From: an uncultured Lachnospiraceae bacterium
Lineage (GTDB): Bacteria > Bacillota > Clostridia > Lachnospirales > Lachnospiraceae
Direction: 5' to 3'
Length of the DNA stretch: 25,496 nucleotides
NCBI GenBank assembly: GCA_934418055.1
Contig: CAKRWX010000006.1
Span: 1 to 25,496 of the forward strand
Under the pieces are notes generated by a model. That model ran no database searches. It was not told where the DNA came from and was given only the letters and a program-made list of their open reading frames with translations. Positions 7,910-16,250 of this stretch are shown piece after piece (position 1 is the first letter of the stretch; each line of letters opens with the position of its first letter). A program made the translations under genes and the position numbers.

Positions 7910-9067
7910 CTATTCTGCGCCTCTAAGGGTTGGATCAAATGCATCTCTTAAACCGTTGCCAAACAGGTTGAAGGAGATCATCAGTAAAGAAATAACAACA
8001 GCTGGGAACACTACCTGTGATGGGTAATGCAGCAGCACTTTCTGTCCCTGGGACAGCATAACACCGATGGACGGCTCTGGTGCCTGAAGTCCCAGACCGA
8101 TGTATGCCAGGAAAGACTCTGCGAAAATTGCTGTCGGGATCGCGATCATAGAACTTGTAATGATCGGTCCAATAGAGTTTGGCAGAATATGACGGAAGAT
8201 CAATGCCATATCTCTTACACCCAGCGTTCTCGCAGCCAGTACATACTCTCTGCCCTTAAACCGGTAAAACTGGGAACGCACCATCCGGGCCGTATTTACC
8301 CAGTCCTTGATGACAAGGGACATAATGATCGAGAACATACCAGTACCTGCCACCATAATAAACAACGTAACAATAACGATTCGAGGGAACGCATTAATAA
8401 TCTCAGTAATACGCATCATGATCATATCTACTGTTCCACCATAATAACCGGAAATAGAACCATAGATCACACCGATCACAACGTTACAGCATACAGATAC
8501 GATAGCAATGATCAGGGAAATTCTGGCGCCACGCCACATTCTGGTCCAGATATCACGTCCCAGATAATCACTGCCGAACCAGAAACATTCGTCATCTGGC
8601 ATACCTGTATATTTATAATAATCAACTACCACGTCCACGATTCTCTCGCCGCCTACCAGTCTTGGGTTACGGACCTCCAGAATAGAACCTTCTGGATATT
8701 TCTGCGTGTCGTTTAAGTTATCATATTTTCTGTTTTCAAGGGTAAAACCACCATCAAAAATACCAATATCCATCTGTGCGATAAACGGGATTTTCGGAGG
8801 CATGTTGATATGGTCTGTGTGCTGTTCATCATACTTATACTGATTCATACCAGGTCCAAAGATGGCCATAAAGGAAATGAATAAAATGATCACTGCAGCA
8901 ACAACAGAAGCTTTGTTCTTTACGAAACGAAGCCATACATCCATAAAGAAACCAATCGGTTTGGTCTTAAACTCTACATCATGGATCTCTTCATCATTCT
9001 GAACCAGTCGAAATAAATCCTTTGGAAGGCTGTCATATTTTTCTTTGTTATCATCATATAATGTCAT
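7910..9067 (-). CDS. oppC: Oligopeptide ABC transporter permease OppC type
   Basis: The 385-residue product has a first membrane helix at about residues 50-75 (VVAAVIILFISFMAIFG), then a long outer loop of about 90 residues, then five more helices. The loop ends with FWFGSDYLGRDIWTRM, the standard OppC/DppC marker before helix 2. The EAA loop EYVLAARTLGVRDMALIFRH, which contacts the ATPases, is intact. The enlarged loop makes it longer than the usual 300 or so residues; similar forms occur in Firmicutes. Its start overlaps the oppB stop by one base (TAATG), so the two permeases are translationally coupled. Confidence 0.94.
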   Translation of the reverse strand: MTLYDDNKEKYDSLPKDLFRLVQNDEEIHDVEFKTKPIGFFMDVWLRFVKNKASVVAAVIILFISFMAIFGPGMNQYKYDEQHTDHINMPPKIPFIAQMDIGIFDGGFTLENRKYDNLNDTQKYPEGSILEVRNPRLVGGERIVDVVVDYYKYTGMPDDECFWFGSDYLGRDIWTRMWRGARISLIIAIVSVCCNVVIGVIYGSISGYYGGTVDMIMMRITEIINAFPRIVIVTLFIMVAGTGMFSIIMSLVIKDWVNTARMVRSQFYRFKGREYVLAARTLGVRDMALIFRHILPNSIGPIITSSMIAIPTAIFAESFLAYIGLGLQAPEPSIGVMLSQGQKVLLHYPSQVVFPAVVISLLMISFNLFGNGLRDAFDPTLRGAE

Positions 9068-10017
9068 TACTTCTTACCTCCCATTCTTACTCGTGGATCT
9101 ACAATTCCATAGGAGATATCCACGATCAATACTGTGATCAAAGAGATCATGGCATAGAACACCAGAATTGCCACAGTCAGCATATGATCACTGGCATTGA
9201 TGGAATCAACCATCAGTCCGCCCATACCAGGTACGGAGAAAATACTCTCAACAACCAGAGAGCCACCTAATACATTGGCAAACATCGGGATAATGATGTT
9301 CATCATCGGCACCATGGAGTTACGAAGTCCATGGCGAATGGTACTCTGTGCGTAAGTCAGACCTTTTGTCTTTGCTAATAACATAAATTCAGAGTTCATG
9401 GTCTCTGCCAACTCTGCTCTTAAATATCTTGCCACACGGGCAATCGGATCAAAGCCCAGCGCTAAGATCGGCATAAACATAGACTGCCACCGAAGCAGAC
9501 CTTTTGCGGAAACATTGTAAATAATCGGGAATACACCCGTCTTAAATCCCAGGAAGTACTGCAGACCAGCTGCGAATACGAAAGATGGGATAGAAATAAA
9601 TAAAACTACCATCAGAGAAACCAGATGATCGATAATGGTATTTTTCTTGATTGCTGCAATGATACCTGCTGCCATTCCAACAGGAAGCGCTGCAAACAGG
9701 GAGATCAGGTTGATCTGCAGGGTAATCGGAATCCTGTCGCGCAGAATCTCAAATACTGGTACGTTTGGACGCATCTTTGCTGATGTTCCCCAGTCCCAGT
9801 GAAGGAAAATATTCTGCAGAAAATATCCATACTGTTTGATGATCGGCTCATCAAAGTGATATTTTGCATTCAATGCATCAATAACTGTCTGTGATAAATC
9901 TCCACCCATCTCATACACACTGCCTGGCATCAGTCGCACTACCATGAAGGCAATAGAAACGATGATAAACAGTGTAAGAAACATTGCTACAATTCTGTCT
10001 AGTATATATCGAAACAT
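9067..10017 (-). CDS. oppB: Oligopeptide ABC transporter permease OppB type
   Basis: The 316-residue product begins with MFRYILDRIVAMFLTLF, the standard OppB N-terminal helix. Further helices and the EAA loop SEFMLLAKTKGLTYAQSTIRHGLRN follow, then ESIFSVPGMGGLMVDSI and the C-terminal DPRVRMGGK. Earlier in-frame ATGs exist at 10035 and 10023, but AGAGGA lies exactly 6 bases before the ATG at 10017, and the family N-terminus starts there. It forms the membrane channel with OppC. A hairpin lies between it and oppA. Confidence 0.92.
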   Translation of the reverse strand: MFRYILDRIVAMFLTLFIIVSIAFMVVRLMPGSVYEMGGDLSQTVIDALNAKYHFDEPIIKQYGYFLQNIFLHWDWGTSAKMRPNVPVFEILRDRIPITLQINLISLFAALPVGMAAGIIAAIKKNTIIDHLVSLMVVLFISIPSFVFAAGLQYFLGFKTGVFPIIYNVSAKGLLRWQSMFMPILALGFDPIARVARYLRAELAETMNSEFMLLAKTKGLTYAQSTIRHGLRNSMVPMMNIIIPMFANVLGGSLVVESIFSVPGMGGLMVDSINASDHMLTVAILVFYAMISLITVLIVDISYGIVDPRVRMGGKK

Positions 10018-10058
10018 CCACATTCCTCTTTCCATTTTCGAAATAATTACTAAAATAT

Positions 10059-10098
10059 GAGGGGATGCCGCAAGGAAAACTCCCTACAGCATCTCCTC
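10059..10098 (-). other. Intercistronic hairpin between oppA and oppB
   Basis: On the minus strand GAGGAGATGC pairs with GCATCCCCTC with one mismatch, and the inner bases can extend the stem. It lies about 17 bases after the oppA stop. There is only a weak T-rich stretch after it (ATATTTTAG), so partial termination or protection of the oppA 3' end is more likely than full termination. This would give more binding protein than permease, as known for many ABC operons. Confidence 0.5.
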
Positions 10099-10115
10099 AC
10101 CTATGAGTTCAGTAA

Positions 10116-11942
10116 TTACTCTACGATTTTAGCGTAATCCCAGCCCCATTCAACACGGTTAGCCCAGTTCTTCATAGTAAGCTCTAATCTGTCAGCTTTC
10201 AGATACTTGTCCATAGTCTCAGTAACTGGAATGATAATCGCTGGCTCGATCAACATCTTCTCCATCTCAGCAACTTCTTTCAGACGAACACCGTCCTCAA
10301 AACGATCTTCACCAAAGTTTGCATCGTTGAACACTTTATCAAAGTCTTCACTTAAGTATGGCTCATTCTTAGCAGAATAGTAAGTTGTCCAATACTTGAA
10401 TGCGTTCCATGGCATTAAGTCTGTACTGATCCAGCCACCCCAGCTGATCTCATAGCTGTTTGGTTTGGTCTTCCAGCTTCTCATCAGATCACCACGCTGG
10501 GAAGATGGCATAGCCTGCAGTTTCAGTTCGAACTTATCTGCACCAAATACTTTCTGCCAGCTCTGCTGTAAGTACTCACTCATAACCGTCTGTGGCGCAG
10601 CATCATTATAGATCATGGTCAGGGATACTTTATCAACACCTACTTCTGCTAAAGCCTCACTAAATAACTGTTTTGCCTTTTCCTCATCATAACCATAGTT
10701 CTCATGAGTATTAGCCTTGCCCTCTTCGGTATCACGGAACTTGGTTCCCTTAGCAAGGTCAATGATATGAGTAGTTGGTACAATGTAATCAGCAGGATCT
10801 TCTTTTACCATCTTAGAGATAGTCTGACGATCTGTTGCATAGAACAGAGCCTGTCTGAACTTCTCGTTGCCAAGGATTGGCTGATCCGGGTTAGCAGAGT
10901 TGATGGTGATATGTCTTACAGAGTTTCCAGGTGCATACAGAACTCGCGGATCCTCTTCATACTGTAAGAATGTCTCTGCATTCAGTTTTACATAATCGAT
11001 CTCGCCGTTGTCAAACAGCTGCATCTGTGTGCTGGTGTCCTCAACAACCTTGATATCAATACCTGCCAGCCAGATCTTATCTTTGAAGATGTAGTTCGGG
11101 TTCTTCTTGAATACGATCTCAGCATCGTTAGTCCAGGAATCTACTAAGAAAGGACCAGCGGAAATCCAGTAATCTTTGCTGGTACCATACAGAGTCTCAG
11201 TACGATCTGCGTTCATACCTTTCTCATAGTACTCTTTGTTGATGATGCAGTTTGCCGGATGAGCCAGATGAGTCATAACCTCTCTTGCATCATGTCCTGC
11301 TACGGTATGGATCTCCAGTGTATAGTCGTCGATCAGCTTTAAACCAACCTCATCCCAGGTACAGTTGCCCTGGAAATAATCCATAGCATGATCAATTTCA
11401 ATCACGTCTTTAGCAAAGTTACTTGCACGTAAGTTTGCTAACTTTGGATCCAGCATCATCTGCCATGTATAATATACATCATTTGCGTTCAGCGGATCGC
11501 CATTCTCCCAGGTTACACCTTCGCGGATCTTGATCTGCCATACTTTACCCTCATCATCCATCTTGATCGGGTCTTCTGCTGCCAGCTCACCGCTTAAGGT
11601 ACAGAAAGTATTGTCCTCATTCGGGAAGTAGGTATACAGAATCACGGAACATCTCTTGATCTGTGTGGAAGAGTAGGAGTTGATGTAGGTTAATGGGTTT
11701 AAGGAACCAATCTTATTTGTAGATGCCTCTCTTAAGATACCATAACCCTCATCGGTAGGGGTCTCTCCATTTGGATCTGCTTTTGTTTCTTCAGCACTTG
11801 CATCAGTTGCTGCTTCTGTGGATGCTGCTTCCGTAAATTCGATGCTGCCTTCCGTTTTGGAAGACTTGGAGCATCCGCTGACAGCGCCTGCCAGCATCGC
11901 TGCTGATAATAAAACCAGCATTGCCTTCTTGTTTTTTCTCAT
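10116..11942 (-). CDS. oppA: Peptide-binding lipoprotein (SBP_bac_5 family, OppA type)
   Basis: The 608-residue product starts with a lipoprotein signal: MRKNKKAML, a hydrophobic core and the lipobox VSGC with C24 as the lipidated residue. A Ser/Thr/Glu/Ala-rich linker (about 25-65) comes before the family 5 solute-binding domain, which shows EGVTWENGDPLNANDVYYTW (the usual W-x-G-PLTA-DV-Y pattern), the SAGPF block and QALFYATDRQTI. It captures the substrate outside the membrane for OppBCDF. The ATG at 11942 has GAGGAGG about 9 bases upstream; the frame runs further upstream but without a better start. It lies 20 bases after the DUF3899-like gene, which ties the transporter to the serine hydrolase. 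Substrate choice cannot be read from sequence. Confidence 0.93.
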   Translation of the reverse strand: MRKNKKAMLVLLSAAMLAGAVSGCSKSSKTEGSIEFTEAASTEAATDASAEETKADPNGETPTDEGYGILREASTNKIGSLNPLTYINSYSSTQIKRCSVILYTYFPNEDNTFCTLSGELAAEDPIKMDDEGKVWQIKIREGVTWENGDPLNANDVYYTWQMMLDPKLANLRASNFAKDVIEIDHAMDYFQGNCTWDEVGLKLIDDYTLEIHTVAGHDAREVMTHLAHPANCIINKEYYEKGMNADRTETLYGTSKDYWISAGPFLVDSWTNDAEIVFKKNPNYIFKDKIWLAGIDIKVVEDTSTQMQLFDNGEIDYVKLNAETFLQYEEDPRVLYAPGNSVRHITINSANPDQPILGNEKFRQALFYATDRQTISKMVKEDPADYIVPTTHIIDLAKGTKFRDTEEGKANTHENYGYDEEKAKQLFSEALAEVGVDKVSLTMIYNDAAPQTVMSEYLQQSWQKVFGADKFELKLQAMPSSQRGDLMRSWKTKPNSYEISWGGWISTDLMPWNAFKYWTTYYSAKNEPYLSEDFDKVFNDANFGEDRFEDGVRLKEVAEMEKMLIEPAIIIPVTETMDKYLKADRLELTMKNWANRVEWGWDYAKIVE

Positions 11943-11962
11943 TGCACTTTTCCTCCTCTTTT

Positions 11963-12325
11963 TTATATCACTAATACCACAGCCGAGCATACAAACATAC
12001 AAACAGCCGCAGCAAAAGTTTCTCCATAATTTTTTTCGTACCGTCTGTTTTCTAAGAATTCCCCATAGCTTCCTGTGTGCTTATCCATGAACTTTTCGTT
12101 TTTCCATAGCTGCTTGAATTTCAAAAATCCGAAAATGATCAGATCATAACATCTTAAATATCTGGCAGTCTGAAACAGGGCCATGATCAGGAAACAGATA
12201 CCAGAAATCGCCATGGCATTGGAAAACCCGGTCAGATGCCATTCCCTGCGGATCACAAAGATCACAATGGCGAGGGCGAGAGCAGACAATACTCTGCGTA
12301 TGTAACATCTTACTTGATAAGACAA
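11963..12325 (-). CDS. DUF3899-like small membrane protein
   Basis: The 120-residue product has three hydrophobic segments: about 12-26 (VLSALALAIVIFVI), 36-58 (AMAISGICFLIMALFQTA) and 102-120 (TFAAAVCMFVCSAVVLVI). The pattern LTGFSNAMAISGICFLIMAL followed by DLIIFGFLKFKQLW resembles DUF3899 proteins, whose function is unknown. The start is a TTG at 12325, chosen because GAGAGG lies 6 to 7 bases before it and it falls 11 bases after the serine hydrolase stop. It sits between the serine hydrolase and oppA in one operon, so it may assist import or sense the membrane (inference). The last residues are hydrophobic, with the C-terminus at or in the membrane. Confidence 0.75.
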   Translation of the reverse strand: MSYQVRCYIRRVLSALALAIVIFVIRREWHLTGFSNAMAISGICFLIMALFQTARYLRCYDLIIFGFLKFKQLWKNEKFMDKHTGSYGEFLENRRYEKNYGETFAAAVCMFVCSAVVLVI

Positions 12326-12336
12326 ATTTTACCTCT

Positions 12337-13752
12337 CTATTTACTCTTTGGAATTAAACGGCTGCCATATGCCATGGCGTAAATGCCTCTCTCTTCATTA
12401 AAAATCAGTCTGATAAACAGGTCTGAATATTTATTGCGGATAATAGCAGTATATGGGCTGACTGGAATGATATTCTTCTCCACTCCCTCTTCCCTTGCTC
12501 CAATGGTTCCATCTGCTTTCCGGTATAACTCAGCAGTTGTTCCCTCTCCTGAACTGTAGACACCGGAAGCTGCTGCGATTGTCTCTTCAGACCACGGGGT
12601 AATCTGCCATACATCTCTTTTCTCTATCGGGTTCTTTCCATTATATGCTTTCATCATCGCATTGGAGATCAGGCTTACCGGAACGTTGGAAGTGTTGCAC
12701 AGTACGATGACTGCTGCTTCTGCTTCGTAAGACCATGCAATATTGGAAGAAACACCCGGTAATGCGCCGCCGTGCTCAATCACCTTTAAGTCATCTAACT
12801 GTTTCATGGAAACGCCATAACCATAGTTGCCAAATGCTCCATATGCCTGACGTGGCTTACACATCTCGCGAACCCCATACTCGCTGAGGATTCTTGTACC
12901 ATCTGCGGCTTTACCAAGATTTAAGTACATGCCCAGATATTTTTTCAGGTCATTTAAGGTGGATTTCATCGCACCGCCGCCATTTAATACGAATGCGTTA
13001 TCATGATAATCTCTGGAGCCTCTCATGACTCCGTCTACCTTTTTATACAAAGTTGCTGCGTTCTCGTCTTTGCTTGGACGAACAAAATCACAGAAGCTTC
13101 TTTCCATACCTAATGGTTTTAATACATGCTTTACCAGGTAATCTGCAAAAGATGGCTCGCCGCCGTATCTGCGGATAATGTCAGATAACAGACCAAATCC
13201 ATCATTGCAGTAGCTTAAATACTCACCAGGCTGACCGTTTAAGCCATTCTCCTTTGTCTGTGCATCCAGACGCTCTGCAACCAGCTTCACGCCTTCCTGT
13301 GCCACTGCATCATTGTAAGCGAAATCTCCATCTTTCTCTTCATCCAATCCCAGGCTCTCAGCTACATTGCCAACCAGGATACGTGGAAGCGGGAAGAAAC
13401 CGCCTGCATGGCTTAACAGATGTCTCACGGTCACTTTCTTGGACTGATTCTTATTCGTAAACTCTGGAATATACTGACTGATCGGCGCATCCAGATCAAT
13501 AATGCCTTTTTCTTCCAGCTGCATGATAGACAGTGCAGTAAAGGACTTGGTCACGGATGCCAGGCCAAAAATAGTGTCTCCATTCACTTCTTTGCCAGAC
13601 TCCAGATCACGGACACCCCAGAACTTCTCATACTGGGTTTTTCCGCTCTTATCAATGATAGCAACGGCAATTCCGCAGGCCTCATAATCTTTCTTAATGT
13701 CCTCTACAAGTTTTTCTGCCAGTAAACAGTTCAACTCATTCATGCGATTCAT
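12337..13752 (-). CDS. Serine hydrolase of the beta-lactamase/DD-peptidase fold (class C-like), cytosolic
   Basis: The 471-residue product has the three active-site elements of the family: SVTK (S66 nucleophile, K69), YCN (Y181, N183) and HGG (327-329) in place of KTG. Blocks such as FGLASVTKSFTALSIMQLEEKG and VRHLLSHAGG are typical of class C-like esterases, DD-peptidases and D-aminopeptidases. A C-terminal part of about 100 residues looks like the extra beta domain found after the catalytic domain in some of these enzymes. The ATG at 13752 has GGAGGGGGA 6 bases upstream. No signal peptide is present, so unlike PBPs or beta-lactamases it probably acts in the cytosol, on a compound brought in by the adjacent Opp system (inference). 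It is the first gene of the operon. Confidence 0.9.
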   Translation of the reverse strand: MNRMNELNCLLAEKLVEDIKKDYEACGIAVAIIDKSGKTQYEKFWGVRDLESGKEVNGDTIFGLASVTKSFTALSIMQLEEKGIIDLDAPISQYIPEFTNKNQSKKVTVRHLLSHAGGFFPLPRILVGNVAESLGLDEEKDGDFAYNDAVAQEGVKLVAERLDAQTKENGLNGQPGEYLSYCNDGFGLLSDIIRRYGGEPSFADYLVKHVLKPLGMERSFCDFVRPSKDENAATLYKKVDGVMRGSRDYHDNAFVLNGGGAMKSTLNDLKKYLGMYLNLGKAADGTRILSEYGVREMCKPRQAYGAFGNYGYGVSMKQLDDLKVIEHGGALPGVSSNIAWSYEAEAAVIVLCNTSNVPVSLISNAMMKAYNGKNPIEKRDVWQITPWSEETIAAASGVYSSGEGTTAELYRKADGTIGAREEGVEKNIIPVSPYTAIIRNKYSDLFIRLIFNEERGIYAMAYGSRLIPKSK

Positions 13753-13840
13753 AATAAATCCCCCTCCATCTGACTTCAACAGAATTCTTATTGTATAAAA
13801 AAAACTCCTATTTGGCCATGGAACATAGCTTTCCCACCTC

Positions 13841-13858
13841 GGATACAGCTTTGTATCC
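13841..13858. repeat. Perfect inverted repeat in the Opp-operon leader (operator or RNA hairpin)
   Basis: GGATACA and TGTATCC are separated by 4 bases, about 90 bases before the serine hydrolase start and downstream of the promoter candidate. It could be a regulator site or a leader hairpin. No T-run follows directly, so it is not a simple terminator. Confidence 0.5.
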
Positions 13859-13895
13859 ACTCATCTATTCCCATCATCAAACAGAAGTCTTCAAT

Positions 13896-13924
13896 ATTTT
13901 ATCTCTGTGATTTATTGATAACAA
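13896..13924 (-). promoter_or_regulatory. Sigma-A-type promoter candidate for the serine hydrolase-opp operon
   Basis: On the minus strand TTGTTA (-35) and TAAAAT (-10) are 17 bases apart. The start of transcription would be near 13888, giving a leader of about 136 bases. Another weaker -10-like TATACA lies closer to the gene after a T8 run. Confidence 0.5.
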
Positions 13925-14101
13925 TCATACCAATTGTATTTTCTTATGTCCAATATAACATTTGTATTTCTTATATTCTTTTAAAGAATAAAGGAACCTA
14001 TTTGTCTCGTATTGGAAGCACACTTGTCTTTATTATGCGGACATTTATTGCTATCCATATAATTTTTGTTTATATAAGAAAGACAATTCTGACTTTTTTC
14101 C

Positions 14102-14962
14102 TTAATCCCCTGATTTCAGCTGCTTCATATAATCCTCTACATATTCTGCAAATTTCCGGACAATCGGTGCAGTTTCCGATGATCTTTGCTGTAACAGGAA
14201 AATAGAACGGTAAAATCCAGTCTCCCGGATACCCATTAAGTGAACATCTGCCCGTTTGCCCCAGGAATATTCTGGCCATAAGGTGATGCCCATTCCCCCG
14301 CTGACTAACTGGCTCACCAGATGGGTGGAATCACATTCCATGCTGATTTTGGGAAGAAAATGATTCTCCCGGAAGCGGACATCTGCCAGTTTCCGTAAGA
14401 CCGTTCCCCTTGGGAGCAGGATAAAGTTCTCATTTCGGACATCATCCAAAGACACTACCCGCTTCTCACTGAGCTTTGATTCCTTGGAAACTCCTAAAAA
14501 TACCCGTTCCTTTAACAGTTCCTTTCCATAAGTATAAGTGGTATCTGGTTCCGCGCTGCAGATACACACATCCCAGTCCGTCTTTTCCCTCTGATCGGTG
14601 ATGATAAACTTCACATCAGGTTCTTCCTTTTTGAATTTCTCAATAATCGGAGGAAGCAGGGTGACCGCAGAAACAGCATTTAATTTGATAATATGGGCCT
14701 CTCGTCCCAGATTGCCCAGCTCATCTGGAAGTTCATCTAATTTCCAGATGACCTGGGACACTTTTTCCCTGAGAACTCTTCCCGTATAAGTCAGCTTCAG
14801 CCGTTTGCCGTTACGTTCAAATAACTCCACCTGCAATTCTTTTTCCAGTGCCTGGATCGCCTTGCTGACAGATGGCTGTGCTACACGGAGTTCCTGGGCA
14901 GCTTTTGAGATATTTTCATATTTTGACGCATATAAGAAATATTTTAACTGATATAATTCCAT
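14102..14962 (-). CDS. LysR family transcriptional regulator
   Basis: The 286-residue product has the LysR winged helix-turn-helix at residues 1-60: MELYQLKYFLYASKYENISK, AAQELRVAQPSVSKAI and LEKELQVELFERNGKRLKLT. The effector-binding domain follows from about residue 90, with LPPIIEKFKKEEPDVKF and the SGGMGITLWPEY block. GGAGGT lies 6 bases before the ATG at 14962. It is not divergent from a target: it has the AzlCD genes upstream and the serine hydrolase-opp operon downstream, both on the same strand. It may control the downstream operon, whose leader holds an inverted repeat, but this is inferred only from position. The effector is unknown. Confidence 0.93.
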   Translation of the reverse strand: MELYQLKYFLYASKYENISKAAQELRVAQPSVSKAIQALEKELQVELFERNGKRLKLTYTGRVLREKVSQVIWKLDELPDELGNLGREAHIIKLNAVSAVTLLPPIIEKFKKEEPDVKFIITDQREKTDWDVCICSAEPDTTYTYGKELLKERVFLGVSKESKLSEKRVVSLDDVRNENFILLPRGTVLRKLADVRFRENHFLPKISMECDSTHLVSQLVSGGMGITLWPEYSWGKRADVHLMGIRETGFYRSIFLLQQRSSETAPIVRKFAEYVEDYMKQLKSGD

Positions 14963-15016
14963 GCGGCACCTCCATTCAATACAGTCTCCCTGTTTCTACT
15001 TTTATAATTAGATGTT

Positions 15017-15213
15017 GGGGTCAAAAGCTTTTGACCCCTCTGATACCGAATTGCTCTGCACTGCGTGCTCCCGCAATTCTCAAAAACATTCGTAATTCGC
15101 TCATTTTTCTTTGAAAAATGGCTACTTACTCATGTTTTTGGCGGGTCCCAAGGTCAAAAATTCTCCTGCAAGCAAGCTTGCGTCGAACTTCTGACCTTTT
15201 GACCCTGGTATCA
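15017..15213. repeat. Nested palindromic intergenic element (MITE-like or large-hairpin repeat)
   Basis: The stretch between azlD and the LysR gene is built from nested inverted repeats. GGGGTCAAAAG meets its exact complement with no spacer at 15017-15038. GGGTCAAAAG at the left is mirrored by CTTTTGACCC at 15196-15205. TGATACC (15041-15047) is mirrored by GGTATCA (15207-15213). Inside are CCCGC/GCGGG (15070-15074, 15141-15145), AAAAACAT/ATGTTTTT (15082-15089, 15132-15139) and CATTTTT/AAAAATG (15102-15108, 15114-15120) around a short loop. A self-complementary GCAAGCTTGC is at 15172-15181. AT-rich ATAATTA-type ends flank it. No protein gene lies inside. It may also stop transcripts from azlD. 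Confidence 0.7.
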
Positions 15214-15223
15214 TAATTATGTA

Positions 15224-15520
15224 TTATAACAACTGCAGCACAAACACCAGAATACAACTCCCCAATGACACCACAAATAAACTGGCCCGGCAATACGCCA
15301 GCACCATGGCCACCAGAAATCCCACCCAGGAGATCCAGGGTGAGTCCGTGATGCTTAAAATCGCCGGAAACGTCATCACAGCCAGTGTCACATATGGCAC
15401 ATAAGTCAAAAAGGAACGGAAGGTCCGGTTTTGGATCTCTTTTCTCATCAGGGTGATCGGCACAACACGGATCAGATAGGTAGTTACCGCCATCACTAAA
15501 ATATACATATAATTTTTCAT
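15224..15520 (-). CDS. azlD: AzlD family membrane protein (branched-chain amino acid export)
   Basis: The 98-residue product has three to four hydrophobic helices and the family hallmarks TYLIRVVPITLM near the start and VPYVTLAVMTFPAIL in the middle. AzlD works with AzlC in export of branched-chain amino acids and their analogs. Its ATG overlaps the azlC stop by four bases (ATGA), so the two are translationally coupled. A large palindromic element follows the stop. Confidence 0.9.
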   Translation of the reverse strand: MKNYMYILVMAVTTYLIRVVPITLMRKEIQNRTFRSFLTYVPYVTLAVMTFPAILSITDSPWISWVGFLVAMVLAYCRASLFVVSLGSCILVFVLQLL

Positions 15521-16221
15521 GACTCTTCCTCCTGGATCGGGAATAATAATGCCGCCGCCATGGAGATCACCAACGTCAAAATGATGATCTTCATACCGGA
15601 AGAAATGAAATCAAACATCGGAAGCAGCTGGAATGCCGCGCTGGCAGCCATAGCGATGCCTATGATCGGCACCAGTATCCGGTTATCTCTTGCTGCTGGA
15701 ACGAATACGGCGATAAACATACCATACAGCGCCATACTCATGGCATTTAACAGTGGCTGCGGCAGCACGCCCGTAGACAGGATACCCAGAACCGTACCAG
15801 CTACCCATCCTGGAATGGCCACGCTCATGACACCGTACATATACCAGGGCTCCAGCTTTCCCTTCTGGGAAATGCAGAGGCCGAAAATTTCGTCAGTAAT
15901 GCCAAAAGCCATGCACAACCGGTGCCCCATAGGAAGCTTATGGTCGATCTTCTGGGACAGGGCACAGGACATGAGACAGTACCGCAGGTTGATCACCGCC
16001 TGAGAAATTGCCATCTCCACAAAGGACGCCCCTGATGCGATCAGGGTAAAGGAAGCAAACTGCCCCGCTGAAGTTAAATTCGTCAGTGACATGACTGCCG
16101 CCTGCATCGGCGTCAGATCCGCCAGCCTGGCCGCGATTCCTATGGTGATAGAAACAAAGAAATATCCCAGGGCAACTGGAATTCCTTCTTTCATTCCTTT
16201 TAAATACATCTGTCCGCGCAT
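15517..16221 (-). CDS. azlC: AzlC family membrane protein (branched-chain amino acid export)
   Basis: The 234-residue product has the AzlC pattern: LGYFFVSITIGIAA, then SLTNLTSAGQFASFTLI, INLRYCLMSCALS and FGITDEIFGL, with about seven hydrophobic segments. With AzlD it forms an exporter of branched-chain amino acids (azaleucine resistance in Bacillus). AGAGGA lies about 8 bases before the ATG. It lies 29 bases after the GldA-like gene, so it may be cotranscribed with the SDR and dehydrogenase genes, an unusual partner set. Some LysR or Lrp regulators control azlCD, and a LysR gene is downstream. Confidence 0.92.
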   Translation of the reverse strand: MRGQMYLKGMKEGIPVALGYFFVSITIGIAARLADLTPMQAAVMSLTNLTSAGQFASFTLIASGASFVEMAISQAVINLRYCLMSCALSQKIDHKLPMGHRLCMAFGITDEIFGLCISQKGKLEPWYMYGVMSVAIPGWVAGTVLGILSTGVLPQPLLNAMSMALYGMFIAVFVPAARDNRILVPIIGIAMAASAAFQLLPMFDFISSGMKIIILTLVISMAAALLFPIQEEES

Positions 16222-16250
16222 GACACAAATCCTCTTTTCTTACTTTTCTT

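Larger units (their letters stand above)
13753..14101. other. 349-base intergenic region: leader and promoter of the Opp operon
   Basis: This AT-rich stretch lies between the LysR gene and the serine hydrolase. It holds a promoter candidate (13896-13924), a perfect inverted repeat (13841-13858) and a run of eight minus-strand Ts (13797-13804) followed by a second -10-like TATACA. Just after the LysR stop there is only a weak AAG-CA/TG-CTT hairpin with a T-rich tail. No convincing gene was seen on either strand. Confidence 0.6.

Noticed and set aside
8027..8716. Plus-strand open frame of 229 codons opposite oppC
   Set aside because: It is antisense to an intact permease gene, and its His/Asn/Thr-rich composition is that of a mirrored membrane protein.
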